This document shows positions 22,901 to 32,996 of a stretch of DNA of 64,000 bases, one piece after another. Position 1 is the stretch's first letter. Every line of letters starts with the position of its first letter. A program made the position numbers and the translations under genes. Below the pieces are notes generated by a model, which had not been told where the DNA came from, made no database searches, and worked only from the letters and a program-made list of their open reading frames with translations. Source of the DNA: Oidiodendron maius Zn (Eukaryota > Ascomycota > Leotiomycetes > Myxotrichaceae); assembly GCA_000827325.1 (NCBI GenBank), contig KN832870.1, forward strand, positions 5,270,001 through 5,334,000. Reading direction: 5' to 3'.

Positions 22901-22949
22901 GCTCGTCTTCCTCAGGTGTAGGGCAATTCCTATGAGCATTGGACACCAT
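19930..22949 (-). CDS. Large C2H2 zinc-finger protein of a fungal-specific family
   Basis: Exons 22949-22242, 22194-21584, 21531-21163, 21113-20854 and 20789-19930 give 935 residues. All four introns have GT-AG ends and keep frame. Residues about 200-255 carry a C2H2 finger (CELCSIHFSS...RHRKEH) and a partial CX2C...C/H unit. Residues about 490-560 hold the block typical of this family: FACPYRK, then WRPCALTPLDTVARVKAHLYRHHR, then a Cys-rich finger PCQRCKTLF ending EPC. An acidic helix-forming stretch and ELPRSVRHALEE follow. The last 300 residues are Pro/Ser-rich and end in two 32-residue tandem repeats. The family is found widely in Aspergillus and Penicillium, often without known role. Nuclear regulation is a guess. 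Confidence 0.82.
19963..20154 (-). repeat. Two diverged 32-codon tandem repeats in the C2H2 protein tail
   Basis: Codons 20154-20059 (DEHSSPLMDGLGGSGYFS and on) and 20058-19963 (DLEYSSPSIEGLDSTGYIP and on) are adjacent copies, each with an acidic-SSP-x-(M/I)-x-GL-x-x-x-GY core and a VD-x-x-x-YD core. They look like repeated short linear motifs in a disordered tail. Confidence 0.6.
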
Positions 22950-23760
22950 TATAAAAGATGAATGTAAGAAAGTGTGAGTAAGTGAGAAATAAATCTACTA
23001 TCAGAAACTAAGATTAGTTTTACTCTCGGAGGAAAGGAAATACCACTCACTTCGCAATAGTGACACACACACACAGAGTTACGCTGGTTCAACTCGTGGC
23101 ACTTTGATCTACTGGTAAAAAGAACCCCACGCCAATTTGCTGCGACCGACAGCCTTGCCAGTTACCCAAAGATGGTCGTCTGCGAGTATTGTCGATGTGT
23201 ATGGAAACCAAACTGGGCGTGGGATATGAGAGCCTTTGAGATGCTGGAGACCGGTTCTCTTATTAAAAATACTAACCAAGAACGAGAAGAGTAAAGAGGA
23301 AGACGGCAAGTTTTAAGTTGTGGGCGCTGGAGGGACGAGGCTCTACCAGCGTCACATGATGTCGATGCTCTGTCTCTCAGGGGTTTACACACGACTGCGC
23401 GAAACTCACTCTGCGATCGAGTCCTGATGAATTCACGTGATGTTATATTTTGCCCCACAGCGCATAACTCCACGACTGCAATTCAGCTCTTTCCATTATG
23501 TTCCAAGTGAGATTTCACTAGGCTGCGCGATTACACGGTGGTCTGTTATACTAACAGGGCGGAACTATCCACTGTGCGCGAGACTGCTCAAATGGTCTAT
23601 AAAAGAGGTAGCTCTTCCCTCCCTCTCACCTTCTTGTTTCCTTACTGCATTGATTGACATAGCTTGAAAAGTCTCCTCATTCTCTCTTGAGATCTACAGC
23701 CAAGTTCAATTAAACATTTCAAGACTGATAATATACATTTTGTCTCAATACAAAATCACA
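22950..23760. other. Divergent intergenic region, C2H2 gene and 71-residue gene
   Basis: 811 bases with both promoters. A CA repeat lies at about 23064-23074 and a TATAAAAG box at 23598-23605. The open frames on the minus strand (23109-23473) show no family features. Confidence 0.5.
23598..23605 (+). promoter_or_regulatory. TATA box of the 71-residue gene
   Basis: TATAAAAG lies 156 bases before the ATG at 23761, followed by a CT-rich and then AT-rich leader with CACA just before the start codon. It is a well-placed fungal core promoter and supports this small gene being real. Confidence 0.5.
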
Positions 23761-24043
23761 ATGCCAACCAGCAGTCTATCCACCGGTTCCACGAACGGGA
23801 GCGAACGGTATTTTATCCCTCTTTGCGGAAAGCTCTACGCAAGTCAGATAATAACAATTTCCTCTTAATTTTAGCGCGAGAGATAAATCTATGTCATCCG
23901 GCACACTCAATGCTTACCTCTATGCAACAGGAAACATACCGGAGCGTGTCCATAGGGGCAACAGAATGTCGAGAAAAGAATATATCTCTCGGGCAGGAGC
24001 AAATATTACAACTTTTGAAAAGAGGTTTGGCAAAGCATACTAG
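23761..24043 (+). CDS. Intron-split 71-residue protein, uncharacterised
   Basis: Exon 1 23761-23807 and exon 2 23875-24043, with an intron carrying a GTATTT donor, TAAC branch site and TTTTAG acceptor, join in frame to 71 residues. The N-terminal 17 residues are Ser/Thr-rich. The rest is basic and patterned: SSGTLNAYLYATGNIPER, then RGNRMSRKEYISRAGANI, then TTFEKRFGKAY at the stop. The second part looks like a compact conserved domain rather than random translation, and TATA box, start context and splice signals are all in place. No signal peptide or membrane helix is seen. I do not recognise a function. It was missed by simple ORF scanning because the intron breaks the frame. Confidence 0.62.
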
Positions 24044-24501
24044 GAGTAGTTGAAGGTATAAAAATCTTAACGTGTATAATATCCTCTCTAAAGGCCGGAG
24101 ATGAATGGTGGCTGATCAGATTCCTAGGAATCCAGACATCGACAAAGATATGAAAGCACGAGACGTTTGCTTATAAATATGCCTGCATTATTGCAGGAAA
24201 TGGGCTGTATTATTTACTGGGGCCATGGAGTAGATTCGCTCTGTATATGAATAAAAGTATTTACCTCTTGATCGAGCACCAAGGCGTGTTGAACCCCTGA
24301 ACCCCTGGGCCCCTTTTTGACACTCGCTTCGGCTCGCTAGTGCACTGTTTACATGTGATGCGGGAAGTGACATCATAAGTCGCACCCAAGACAGGGGAAT
24401 TCCAACGTTACTGCAATCTTCGTACAAAAATATATATACAGTGTCAAGCATATGGGAACTTCCCTTGATACAATTAAACACTTTCAATCCCAATTGTTGC
24501 C
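24044..24501. other. Intergenic: 71-residue gene 3' flank and SigF-like gene promoter
   Basis: 458 bases. A short duplication AACCCCTGAACCCCTG lies near 24294-24309, and a TATATATA stretch near 24430 lies about 70 bases before the next ATG, a possible TATA element. Confidence 0.45.
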
Positions 24502-25326
24502 ATGGATCATCCAAGTAAGTCGTGAGTTGTCACTTCAAGATTGTAGCTCAGGGGAACGTTCCACTCCACTCATAACGTCATTGAATCTCTCTCAATGCCA
24601 TTATTACCTGTTCTCACTAGAAAACATATGGCTGACGATGTCGTGCTATGCATGCAGAAAAGCAAATCTCACACGTAATTCACCTCTTAACTGAAGGCTC
24701 GCCTGCCCACCAGAAGCGTGCCTTGGACACCTATTTCCTGCCCGACGCAAGCTTTCTCCACCCACTTTGCCGTGTGCCTAGCTTCTCCCGCTACTCAGTC
24801 CCACTGTTGGGAGATATCGATTCACGATGGGTTATATGGATGATATATCGCTGGTATAAGATTTTATCACCACGCATCCTGTTGGATGTCGAATGCAGCG
24901 GTTTGTGACCCTTTGCATATCCCATTACAAAAACTGCGCAGTGCAAAGGCTCCTGTGCAATGTTGATGCGTAAGAGCTGACACAAGGATGGTAGAATATA
25001 ATCAATCATTACATATCCTCTTCGTCGAGATTCGGCAGATCTTCTCCATCTTCTTCGTCCCATTTTATAAATCCGATGTCCATCTCACAACTAAATTATA
25101 CCTGTCACAAGATCCGACTAATGGCAAGTTCTATATCAAGAGTCAAGAGGATTTATATCAGTCCAATGAAGTAGTGAAGTTCTTCTGGCCTGGAGGCGCA
25201 ACAGTGGTGTGGTTGTGGCAGATGTTTGCTACTTTGGTATGTATCCTAGGTGCGTTGTTATTCGCTCCCATCACGTGGATGGAACAGAGGCAGTCCCTGA
25301 AAACAAACGGAGTAAAGGGTAGTTGA
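24502..25326 (+). CDS. SigF-like NTF2-like domain protein with C-terminal membrane helix
   Basis: Exons 24502-24514 (13 bases), 24658-24904 and 24987-25326 give 199 residues. The tiny first exon encodes MDHP and joins to KKQISHVIHLLTEGSP, matching the usual MEHP start of this family. Introns have CTGAC branch sites. Landmarks are YFLPDASFLHPLCRVPSF, then SRWVIWMIYRWYKILSP, then IFSIFFVPFYKSDVHLTT, then DLYQSNEVVKFFWPGG, and a hydrophobic helix at about 162-185 (WLWQMFATLVCILGALLF) followed by PITWMEQ. Fungal members are predicted NTF2-fold proteins anchored by that helix, and their activity is unknown. The second intron's donor GTGACC is weak, but it is the choice that keeps both frame and family pattern. 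Confidence 0.78.
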
Positions 25327-25750
25327 GAGAAACTCTTATAAAAAAATTTCTTCTCTATTTCAGCTGACTTGGGGTTGCTGGGCGTTACGTGAAGTTGACG
25401 GGATCTTTCCTCCAAATATAGCGCCTTCATGGCTGAAAATAATATCCAAATAGAGTATTGAATATAAAGTACAAGTATTTGTCGCGACATTCATACAGGA
25501 AATCTGTTGTAAAAATGATGGGCATTCTAGTTCGCAGATAGTTGTTGGAGTATAAAATGAAAACAAATGGAGCCAGGGAAAACATCTACCCGATGATAGT
25601 GAATCTGTAAACAACGAGGGTGCTATACTGAGGGATGCGCGACCAGTATGTTTACATGTAGCGAGACTCTCGCCTTCTCTAGGTCCAACCTTTCTGCCAT
25701 CTAGTGAATCCAATTTGGAAACTTTAAATCCAAATACAAAGTCCTATACC
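25327..25750. other. Intergenic: SigF-like gene 3' flank and C2H2 gene promoter
   Basis: 424 bases in tandem plus orientation, AT-rich. A minus-strand open frame (25360-25713) begins at a non-ATG codon and resembles nothing. Confidence 0.45.
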
Positions 25751-26875
25751 ATGGCGCACCAAACACCACAATATCCCAGTGGACGAGACATAGATCATCT
25801 GAGCGACATCGTCATGATTGAGTTGCCTTTCTGTGGCCTATTCTCAGGCAGAACGAAGAGAAATGATGCCAGTACCAACGATGTCATGGATGCCATCACA
25901 TTCCGTTCTACAACTGCAGGCCCTCGAAAGAATCGAGCCCGCGGGGCAATGCGAGATATTATCGACAACCTCTACGATGTCCTTGACAGCATATCTCTGG
26001 TGGAAAAGTTTAGGGAAGAGATTGAGAACATGCGAGATCACCCACCAGATATTGAGATGAATGATGAGGAGCGCGAAAATCTGAAACTCCAGGACGCCGT
26101 TAAACTAGCAGGGCGGATCATTACATACTGGGAGGAAGAATGGATGGCTGATACTCCTCAAGCTGAGCAAGACCGACCAGCGATGGAGACAGCAGCACAA
26201 CTGATGAGCGATATGACGGAAGGAATTCATGACCAGGTTTCTGAGTCATTCGACAGAGTGAGCAAGGTCAGCTTGCAACGAGTACGGATTTGGCTGCAGA
26301 TGGGCGGGTTTGATAAGAATGCACCGTATAGAGAATGCTACGAGACAGAAGTTGCAAACGAGGATGGAGCGGATGATAAGGGGAGATCAGGAGGTCAAGG
26401 AGATCAGCACCCGAGATTTTCATGCAATCAGTGCTCCGAAGTGTTCGAACAAGCCGTCCAACTGGATGAGCATCTTCGCCAGAATCATGGTGGACATCGC
26501 GTCAGCAATTGGCTGACCAGTACTCTGAAGCAGAGAGTCATTGGGGGTCTGGCCCGGCGGATAGGAATGAAAGGAAAGGTGGAAAACAATCACATGGAGG
26601 AGGGAACTGACACAAGAGCAGAGGTCAATAAAGCAGAACCAACTCCCACTCTGCCTCACCTCAGAGAAAGCTGGCTGGATATTGCACGTTTATCGGATCC
26701 GATTGTGCAGCCTGTTCAATGTCCTCGCTGCCCCAAGACGTACACTTCTTTGACTGCACTCCGCAACCATCGCCAAACAGAGCACAATGAAGTACCGGAA
26801 GCAAAGGTGATAGCTGGCCCTGAGGCACTCAACTTAGGAGTAAATGATGGAACAGACTCGGGAACAGATGCGTGA
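25751..26875 (+). CDS. Two-finger C2H2 zinc-finger protein
   Basis: A single exon of 374 residues starting at ATG 25751 in CACCATGG-like context (ACCATGG). An N-terminal half without fingers contains helical, acidic segments (for example around 80-150). The first classical finger is CNQCSEVFEQAVQLDEHLRQNH at about 228-250. The second, CPRCPKTYTSLTALRNHRQTEH, lies at about 330-352. The wide spacing suggests the fingers are independent and could contact protein or RNA as well as DNA. It is likely nuclear, with no known target. It is the second C2H2 gene within 6 kb and is unrelated in layout to the larger one. Confidence 0.8.
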   Translation: MAHQTPQYPSGRDIDHLSDIVMIELPFCGLFSGRTKRNDASTNDVMDAITFRSTTAGPRKNRARGAMRDIIDNLYDVLDSISLVEKFREEIENMRDHPPDIEMNDEERENLKLQDAVKLAGRIITYWEEEWMADTPQAEQDRPAMETAAQLMSDMTEGIHDQVSESFDRVSKVSLQRVRIWLQMGGFDKNAPYRECYETEVANEDGADDKGRSGGQGDQHPRFSCNQCSEVFEQAVQLDEHLRQNHGGHRVSNWLTSTLKQRVIGGLARRIGMKGKVENNHMEEGTDTRAEVNKAEPTPTLPHLRESWLDIARLSDPIVQPVQCPRCPKTYTSLTALRNHRQTEHNEVPEAKVIAGPEALNLGVNDGTDSGTDA

Positions 26876-27142
26876 AAAATGAGCCCTAGGCGAAGTTTAG
26901 CATGGCCCAAAAGAAGGGATGTAGAGAGATACCCCTCTATTGGAAGCTGATAGTTTGCGTCTCATCAGGTTTGTCTATGTATCATTAGCAGGGTTATCAT
27001 ACGAAAATAAAATGAAACCCGCTTTGTGTATGCCATTGGTACAAGAATCCACTGGTTGCAAAGAAAATGTAGCAATGGATCGTTTATTATAACCTTTCCT
27101 CATAATGTCGAAGGCATCGACCTCAACACCGACGCCAAACGC

Positions 27143-27847
27143 CTACAAAATCTCCGTACCTTTCTTCTCCCAAGTGGGTTCCCAAGTTAGAGCGTGGATC
27201 GTGACATATTCTTCTTCGCCTTCAACTTGGGCCACCCATGTGCCAATCTCCCTGAATCCCAAGGTCTCATAGACCATTTTCCCCATTGGACTCGCGAACA
27301 TCGGGACTGCCACACCCACCTTCCTAGCCTCCTCCTTGCCCCATTTACACAGCATCGTAGCGGCGCCTCGTCTCCAATACTGCGGCAGCGTCGCCATCTG
27401 CCGCAGCGATAATTGCCTCTCCCCGTATCTCGACACGAACAGCTCTCTCCTGGCCTTCGCCGAGTTCTTGCTATACGCCTCCATGTGAGCGGCACTGGCA
27501 TCCCTCCTCTCCGGATGATTAGCTGGGGGTTTTCCACCAGGCAGATTTGGGTCCGGTGGGGCACTTCCATAGTTATCCCAGATAGACACGGAGATCACTT
27601 TCAGCACGCTTGGGTCCTCGTCGCTGGGCATCTCGGCAAGCATGATGGTATTGTGCCCGGCAAAGGTCATCTCCAGGTAATCGGCGTAGTAGATCCGCGT
27701 GAACTTGCGATGGTCCTCGGGATACTGTAACCGGTATGGATACCGGTACCGCCATTGTGGGTCGTAATCGAAGGCCTGGATGACGATGTCTACGATAGCG
27801 TCCAGGTCGGCATCTCCGCGCTGCACAGGACGTATGGAGATGCTCAT
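27143..27847 (-). CDS. GNAT-family N-acetyltransferase
   Basis: Acetyl-CoA-dependent acyltransferase; acceptor unknown. From ATG 27847 it encodes 234 residues beginning MSISIRPVQRGD, the normal first beta strand of a GNAT fold. The acetyl-CoA-binding motif A is LSLRQMATLPQYWRRGAATML, with R-R-G-A in place of the common Q/R-x-x-G-x-G/A loop, followed by a helix and then the motif B segment YETLGFREIG. Fungal relatives of this size are common and mostly uncharacterised. The reading frame stays open upstream to ATG 28051, which would add 68 residues with a strong hydrophobic helix (RLWAFLLIFFSLAIATVS) and a Ser/Pro linker. This would make a membrane-anchored form of 302 residues. The short start fits the family and the long one is a real alternative. 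Confidence 0.85.
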   Translation of the reverse strand: MSISIRPVQRGDADLDAIVDIVIQAFDYDPQWRYRYPYRLQYPEDHRKFTRIYYADYLEMTFAGHNTIMLAEMPSDEDPSVLKVISVSIWDNYGSAPPDPNLPGGKPPANHPERRDASAAHMEAYSKNSAKARRELFVSRYGERQLSLRQMATLPQYWRRGAATMLCKWGKEEARKVGVAVPMFASPMGKMVYETLGFREIGTWVAQVEGEEEYVTIHALTWEPTWEKKGTEIL

Positions 27848-29000
27848 GTTTGGGGCTATGTCGTGCTCCAAGACGCTCTCCGAACCAGGCTCAGATCCAG
27901 GGGAACTGAGCAACGAGAGCGAATGGAAGGGTGGAAAGAAGCGCAAGGCAGAATTGAGAGTAAAGACGAGGCTGACGGTGGCAATTGCCAGGGAGAAGAA
28001 TATAAGTAGGAAAGCCCATAACCGGGGCCCGAACCGTGATCGGAAGGTCATGGTTGGAATCTCCACTCCGGCGCGTGTGAATGTTTTGTTTACAGCGATA
28101 GCAGCGTTTAGAGTGTTGGCCCATGTGATCCGGTTCACCTTTCACGTCGACCTTCTCACCCTTTTGAGGGGCACAATCGCTCATCTTGAAGCACTGAGTG
28201 CCGTATTTTAATTTATCTGTATCTCATTGGCCTGCACACGTCAAGATCAGGCTGCGATCTCTACAACTGCGAACCGGTGTGTGCCTTCGACTGCTGATTC
28301 TGTGGAAAGTGGCTCGTGACGACCGGTGTGAGATGGTCCAGTCGGGTGAAGCCATTCACAGCCCCTGCAACCTCACAGCTCCACGAAGCCGCCAAGAAAT
28401 AAAAAAAATCATAATTCCTTCTGTACACCGGTGTTAGAGCACACCGGAAACTCTGCAGTACTTTTGCTACGTCAGCACCGAATCCCTCGGGTTCTACGTC
28501 TCGGGGAAATTAGTCTTTGTTGCCGGGCGATGCCACGCGGGTTAGGTTTGAGGTATAGAGACGAGACTTGGGGTGAAATGCAGTGATCCAGCGCCGTATG
28601 ACGCACTGTATTGAATATGAAGTAAATGTGTCTATCCGCTATTGAGATACGATGTCCTCACCGCTCTTTACTGCGAGGTTGATATTTCCTGTATGAGTGA
28701 TCAGGAGCGACGATATCTTTTCCTATTGAGGGGATAATACATGCGCTATAATGGGGAAGTAAGGTGCAAATTGGTTCGTATGAGGTACATTGTTCATAGA
28801 AGATGGTTTAAAGCACTTCAAGCCACTGATGTATGAGATCTATTGATTGCTTTCATTACCCTAGATGTTCCCCCTATATCAACACAAGTTAATCAATCCG
28901 TCCTTGTTCCTAATCTTCATACTCCTGTCCCGTCTGCCCTGTACAAGAAGCCCCAAATTCAGGCCAACGAAATCTGCTCTACAGTCCCTTTCAATCCTTA
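27848..29000. other. Region upstream of the GNAT gene (possible N-terminal extension) and 3' flank of the next gene
   Basis: Bases 27848-28051 are in frame with the GNAT gene and may be coding. Beyond lie several ACCGGTG/CACCGGT elements: 28273-28279, 28322-28328 and the 10-base palindrome ACACCGGTGT at 28425-28434. No other gene was recognised. Confidence 0.45.
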
Positions 29001-29652
29001 TTATGCCTTTACTTGAACATTAAATTGTCCTCCCAGGCCTAGCAAGTAATGCTCTGCTTCGATCTTCCACTGTGCTCGGCTTCCCACCGAGCCCAATTCC
29101 ATCTCTCCATGCCACGTCCCATATGCTGGTGGCAGGTTTGCTGCCCGTTGAGACTTGGAGACACGTTGCTTCATGGACCAGTGTCCCTTATTGTTATCGG
29201 AGTAGAAATGAGGGAAGTTTCCTTTAGAAATCAGTTCTTGTCTCAAGAGGATTTACCACAGAGCATAGAAAGGAGAATGAGAAGATTGAACACAAAAGGA
29301 AGGACATAAAATTGCACATAAAGGAGATGGCAGCCGTACCATTACACGAAATGAGTGCAATGTATCGATCCATGGTCAATGGAGCTCGGGGCTTTCCAAT
29401 CTTCTTTACCTTTTGTGAGACCGACATCGTGCCGTTCGTCTGCCGGGGGATGTCCTTCTCTGCTGAGGGCTTTTTACCTGTCGACAAGGCAGATGATGCG
29501 GCAGGTGAGCTCCTAGCTCGGGGATGTACCAGGAGCAGAGGCCGTGCAGAAGTCGTTGATGGAATGGCGATTTGCTGCTTACTTTCCTCTTGCGATGTTT
29601 TGAATATATATATCGGCCCTGGGGAGCCGCATCCTGCATCAACTTCCATCAT
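29001..29652 (-). CDS. Possible two-exon hypothetical protein, 5' end uncertain
   Basis: Tentative. Exons 29652-29340 and 29221-29001 join across a GTACGG donor, CTGAT branch site and AAAG acceptor to give 177 residues. The join reads TMDRYIALISCNGNFPHFYS, and the second exon (FYSDNNKGHWSMKQRVSKSQ, then LPPAYGTWHGEMELGSVG) has a composition typical of real protein. The first exon is Ser/Pro/Lys-rich and low in complexity. Other starts are possible: the internal ATG of MSVSQKVKK, or an upstream exon from the well-placed ATG near 29808 with a GTAACA donor. No family is recognised and no function is proposed. The longer plus-strand frame over the same stretch looks like a shadow. Confidence 0.38.
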
Positions 29653-30352
29653 GAATTTCGGAGGCTGCCGACCAAGGACTATTCGAAGGACTCAACGTAC
29701 TCAAGGACCATTCGTACGTGGGAAGAGCTTGCGGGAAGCAGCGTATCCACTGGCCCAAATATACATTGAGCTTGTTACACGCCGGTCAAGACTGCATTGG
29801 TCGTCCATTGTTGATTCGAGCTATCAGGAGCGCCGACGGAGATATAAGCGATTTATTAGCACCTCTTGGCTAGCTTTTTTTCTTCTTCTTGAATTTAGGG
29901 CTTCTCACGAAATTGGTTAAAAATGCAAGAGCGAGACTGATGCGTCGGTGTAAGGTATCTTAACGATCGGGGTCCAGCTCCCCGGTCCAGAAGCGATGCT
30001 GACGAACCGGTGTGTGCTTGAGCTTACGAGCTGACAGTTTACGGTTAGGTAATTCCCTCAACTCTATTACCATGTAGGTACTGTGCACATATTCGGGCTG
30101 AATTTGCTTATACCAGTGGCGAGAGAAGCTGGGAGCTTTTGAAAAGTCTAGATTTTCAAAGAAAGATACTTTTCATTCTCTTACATCGCTCATATTTACT
30201 GCTAGACGCAGTCTTAAGTGGTAACTGCGAAGTTCCCTGGGTATAGTGTCCTACGTACTCCATTTCTAGTCCATGAAAGTCAAAGTCTTAAAGCATCCCA
30301 CCTCGCTCCTGAGTGCCCCCCATTCCATATTTACTCCGTCGCGAAATAAACC
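29653..30352. other. Intergenic, with an ACCGGTG element
   Basis: About 700 bases. The 15-base string CGAACCGGTGTGTGC at 30003-30017 occurs exactly also at 28270-28284. No gene was confidently seen; an upstream exon of the preceding gene could lie here. Confidence 0.4.
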
Positions 30353-32996
30353 CTAAACTGTGTGCACTGGCGTCCAATTATATTCATACAACTGGCTTAA
30401 GAAGTAATAATCATCTTCAAATTTCTTCATCTCCTTTATCTCTTTAAACCAATGAGCTACAGAGTGTTATCGAGTGAGGAATCTATGAAGGAGTGGGAGT
30501 GCTTACCTCGGCGCTTGACTTCGTCTGTAGCTTCTTGCATATACGACTTCTCCTCCCGTCCCAGTTCAGCAAATGCGATACTGCTGTTGTCGGCCGTTCT
30601 CCAGTCCAATGCAAAAGGATGACTGCCTTTGTTACAATAGTGGAAGTGTGCGAGTAGAATGTTGGCTCCAGTATGCAGCTCCTCAACAAGTCCTGGGTTA
30701 TAGTACCGTGCCTAAACCATTAACGAGGTGAATTACAGTTATGGTGGGTGTTACAACCACTTACCTGCGGATGAAGATCAGAAATGCGTGGCTCTCTTCT
30801 CGCTCGCAAATTCTCGGCCTGGGTAAGCAGAGCGCAGCTATGCATGAGAAGAAACATGCATAGATAGATGGTGAACCAAGATTTAGTCTGGTTTGCTTTC
30901 ATGAGCTTTTGTAGTCCCTTAAGTACTTCTCGTTTCATGGGTAGTAGGACACAGGCCGTCGTCAAAAGTTCTATCTGTGCTTGTAGAACTGGAGGTATTA
31001 GATAGGCCCCGTAATTATCGCCCTCGAGATCCCAATTCTGGGGCTCCATGCCCAGAACTTCGGAACTACAGATACGCTCTCGTCTAGATTCCATCCGAGA
31101 GCCAACCCAGAGTTTAAGGGCGTTGCGAAGTAGGTCTCTTTCTTCTTTCCTCTGCAGAGAGTTAGACTAGTTGTTCCTTGAATTTGACGGGTTAATCTTA
31201 CTGGAACCGATTGAGAATACTTGTAAGCCATATAGTACGTGTTCCACATCAACTTATCATTTTTGTTGATGTAGAACTTGATGAAAGTCCCAATATGCTT
31301 GTCTGCAAATGCCATAAATTGAAGCCCAGTCTGAGCCATGTTTGCAATGGCATAAGGAGTACAGGCATGCTTCTTTTCTATACCATTGGTCTTCCACCCT
31401 CGGAATAACGAGTCGCCTTCCACTGGAACAAATTCTCGGACTTGTAGTTCATAAGTTGCGTTCCCAATACCTCCAACATCTTGGGTCACCACGATGGACT
31501 TGATTTCTGAGCTTCTCCACTCTTCTATCTCAACTATTTTCATGCTGTCCCATCGTCTGCTCCAGATGTACTTCGGATGCGTGTCCTTGTCGACCAACTG
31601 GGCATCATTGATCTTATACCGCAGACATGGTAGTCTCGTCATCGTCTGGCCATACACTTTGCGGCAGGTGAGGCAGCATCCGTCCGGATCTAGAGGGTCA
31701 CGCTCGCACTAAAGAAGTCAGGATGTATTCTTAGTCTACCGCACAGTCTTTTACCTTGATGGCTTGCCACTGACATCGAATACAAGCGCCCTGCCTTCGG
31801 GTCAGACTTGTCTCCAGCCTCTGTTCTTCCGTCAAAGGGCCTCTACGTCCTGGCCGTCGACCATCCCCGCTGCTATGGTTCCTTCGCTGTCGTGGGCGTT
31901 TCAATGCAAAGGTTTGACTATTATTCTCAGTGACTCGAGCGTGATTTGAGGGTCGCATATCTTGATTTCCAAAAGTTGTACCCAAGATATCGCCCTTCTG
32001 ATCCATTTTCATCATTGCGGGGTTTATCTCGGACATCCTTGCTTCCGGGCGAGGTCTTGCGCTGTAGGGAAATGGCCCAAACATTTGCACATTGGGGTGT
32101 GAAATTTGCACACCTATTGGGCCAGGATGCTGCAGAGAGTCTGTTGGAATACTTTGAGACTGAATTGGGCCATGGTAGCCATTATGCAGGCCTTGTGGAG
32201 CAGAACCCCAGGCGGGCTGGCCACCAGCACCAGACTCAGAAGTATGAATTACTTCTTCAAATCGCGGATGACTCCAATCATTTAGCTGATTGATGGGATC
32301 TTGGCGGGTTGAGGGGTTGTTTTGTTGCGATACTGTGATCGGGGCTTCGAAGTCGTCGAATACCATACCCCCGTTCAGACTCCACCACTCTAGATGGTTT
32401 TTAGAATTGATATTCAGGTCACCTCGGAACGTGTGGGGCTCCTGATACCCCACATTGCCACTGCCGTTAAATGCCGCCTGGGATTGAAAAGTAGGCGCCG
32501 ATGTTGGGGCCGGCTGCTGCCGATGCGGGGCCTGCTGGGGTGGTTCCACCGAAATATCAAATCCATCTGTTTGTTCCGGTCCCGTCGACGGGGCTTCGAG
32601 AGAATCATATGTGATGGAAGAGCCCTCCGAACGCGCATGTGCTCCAGATTGCGCTGCTAAGAGACTCGAAACGGGGACATCGAGGATACCGGCGGCAAGC
32701 TTGATTATTCCCAGCTCGGTTTCTGACAGACTCTTGTGCCTCTTTGAGTTTGACGGCTCCTGCGGGGTAGAATCGAAATTCGGATGCTTGCGTTTCGAGG
32801 GCTGCAAACGGTTCACATCAACCTGAGCTCTGCTGAAGAAATGCTTCTGCCGGCGGTCAAGAACTGGTGCGGGACATACCGTTCTCTGCATGCTCGGACC
32901 TGCTTCTTCTTGTTGGAATACTCTTGAAGCAGAGCTAGGAGCCTGTTCCGCTGTCGTCCATGGCTCAAGGTCCAGGTCTAGGAAGCAGGGAGGCAT
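30353..32996 (-). CDS. Fungal Zn-cluster domain protein of the long-C-terminus type
   Basis: Exons 32996-31755, 31708-31202, 31151-30765, 30711-30507 and 30456-30353 give 814 residues. The first 400 residues are disordered, rich in Ser, Pro and Gln, with a basic patch (SKRKHPN, SKRHKS). A basic Arg run (RRPGRRGP) precedes the cluster, which is split by intron 1: ACIRCQWQAIKCERDP at about 404-419, then PDGCCLTCRK. The cysteines follow the fungal Zn2Cys6 pattern. The C-terminal 390 residues form a conserved helical region seen in this family, ending with FEDDYYFLSQLYEYNWTP. This type differs from classical GAL4-like regulators in having the cluster in the middle of the chain. It is likely nuclear, with unknown targets. 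Confidence 0.82.

Noticed and set aside
29312-29920. 202-codon plus-strand ORF
   Set aside because: It is low in hydrophobic-core pattern, rich in Arg and Ser, without a domain or splice support. The opposite strand gives a better gene model. Treated as a shadow.
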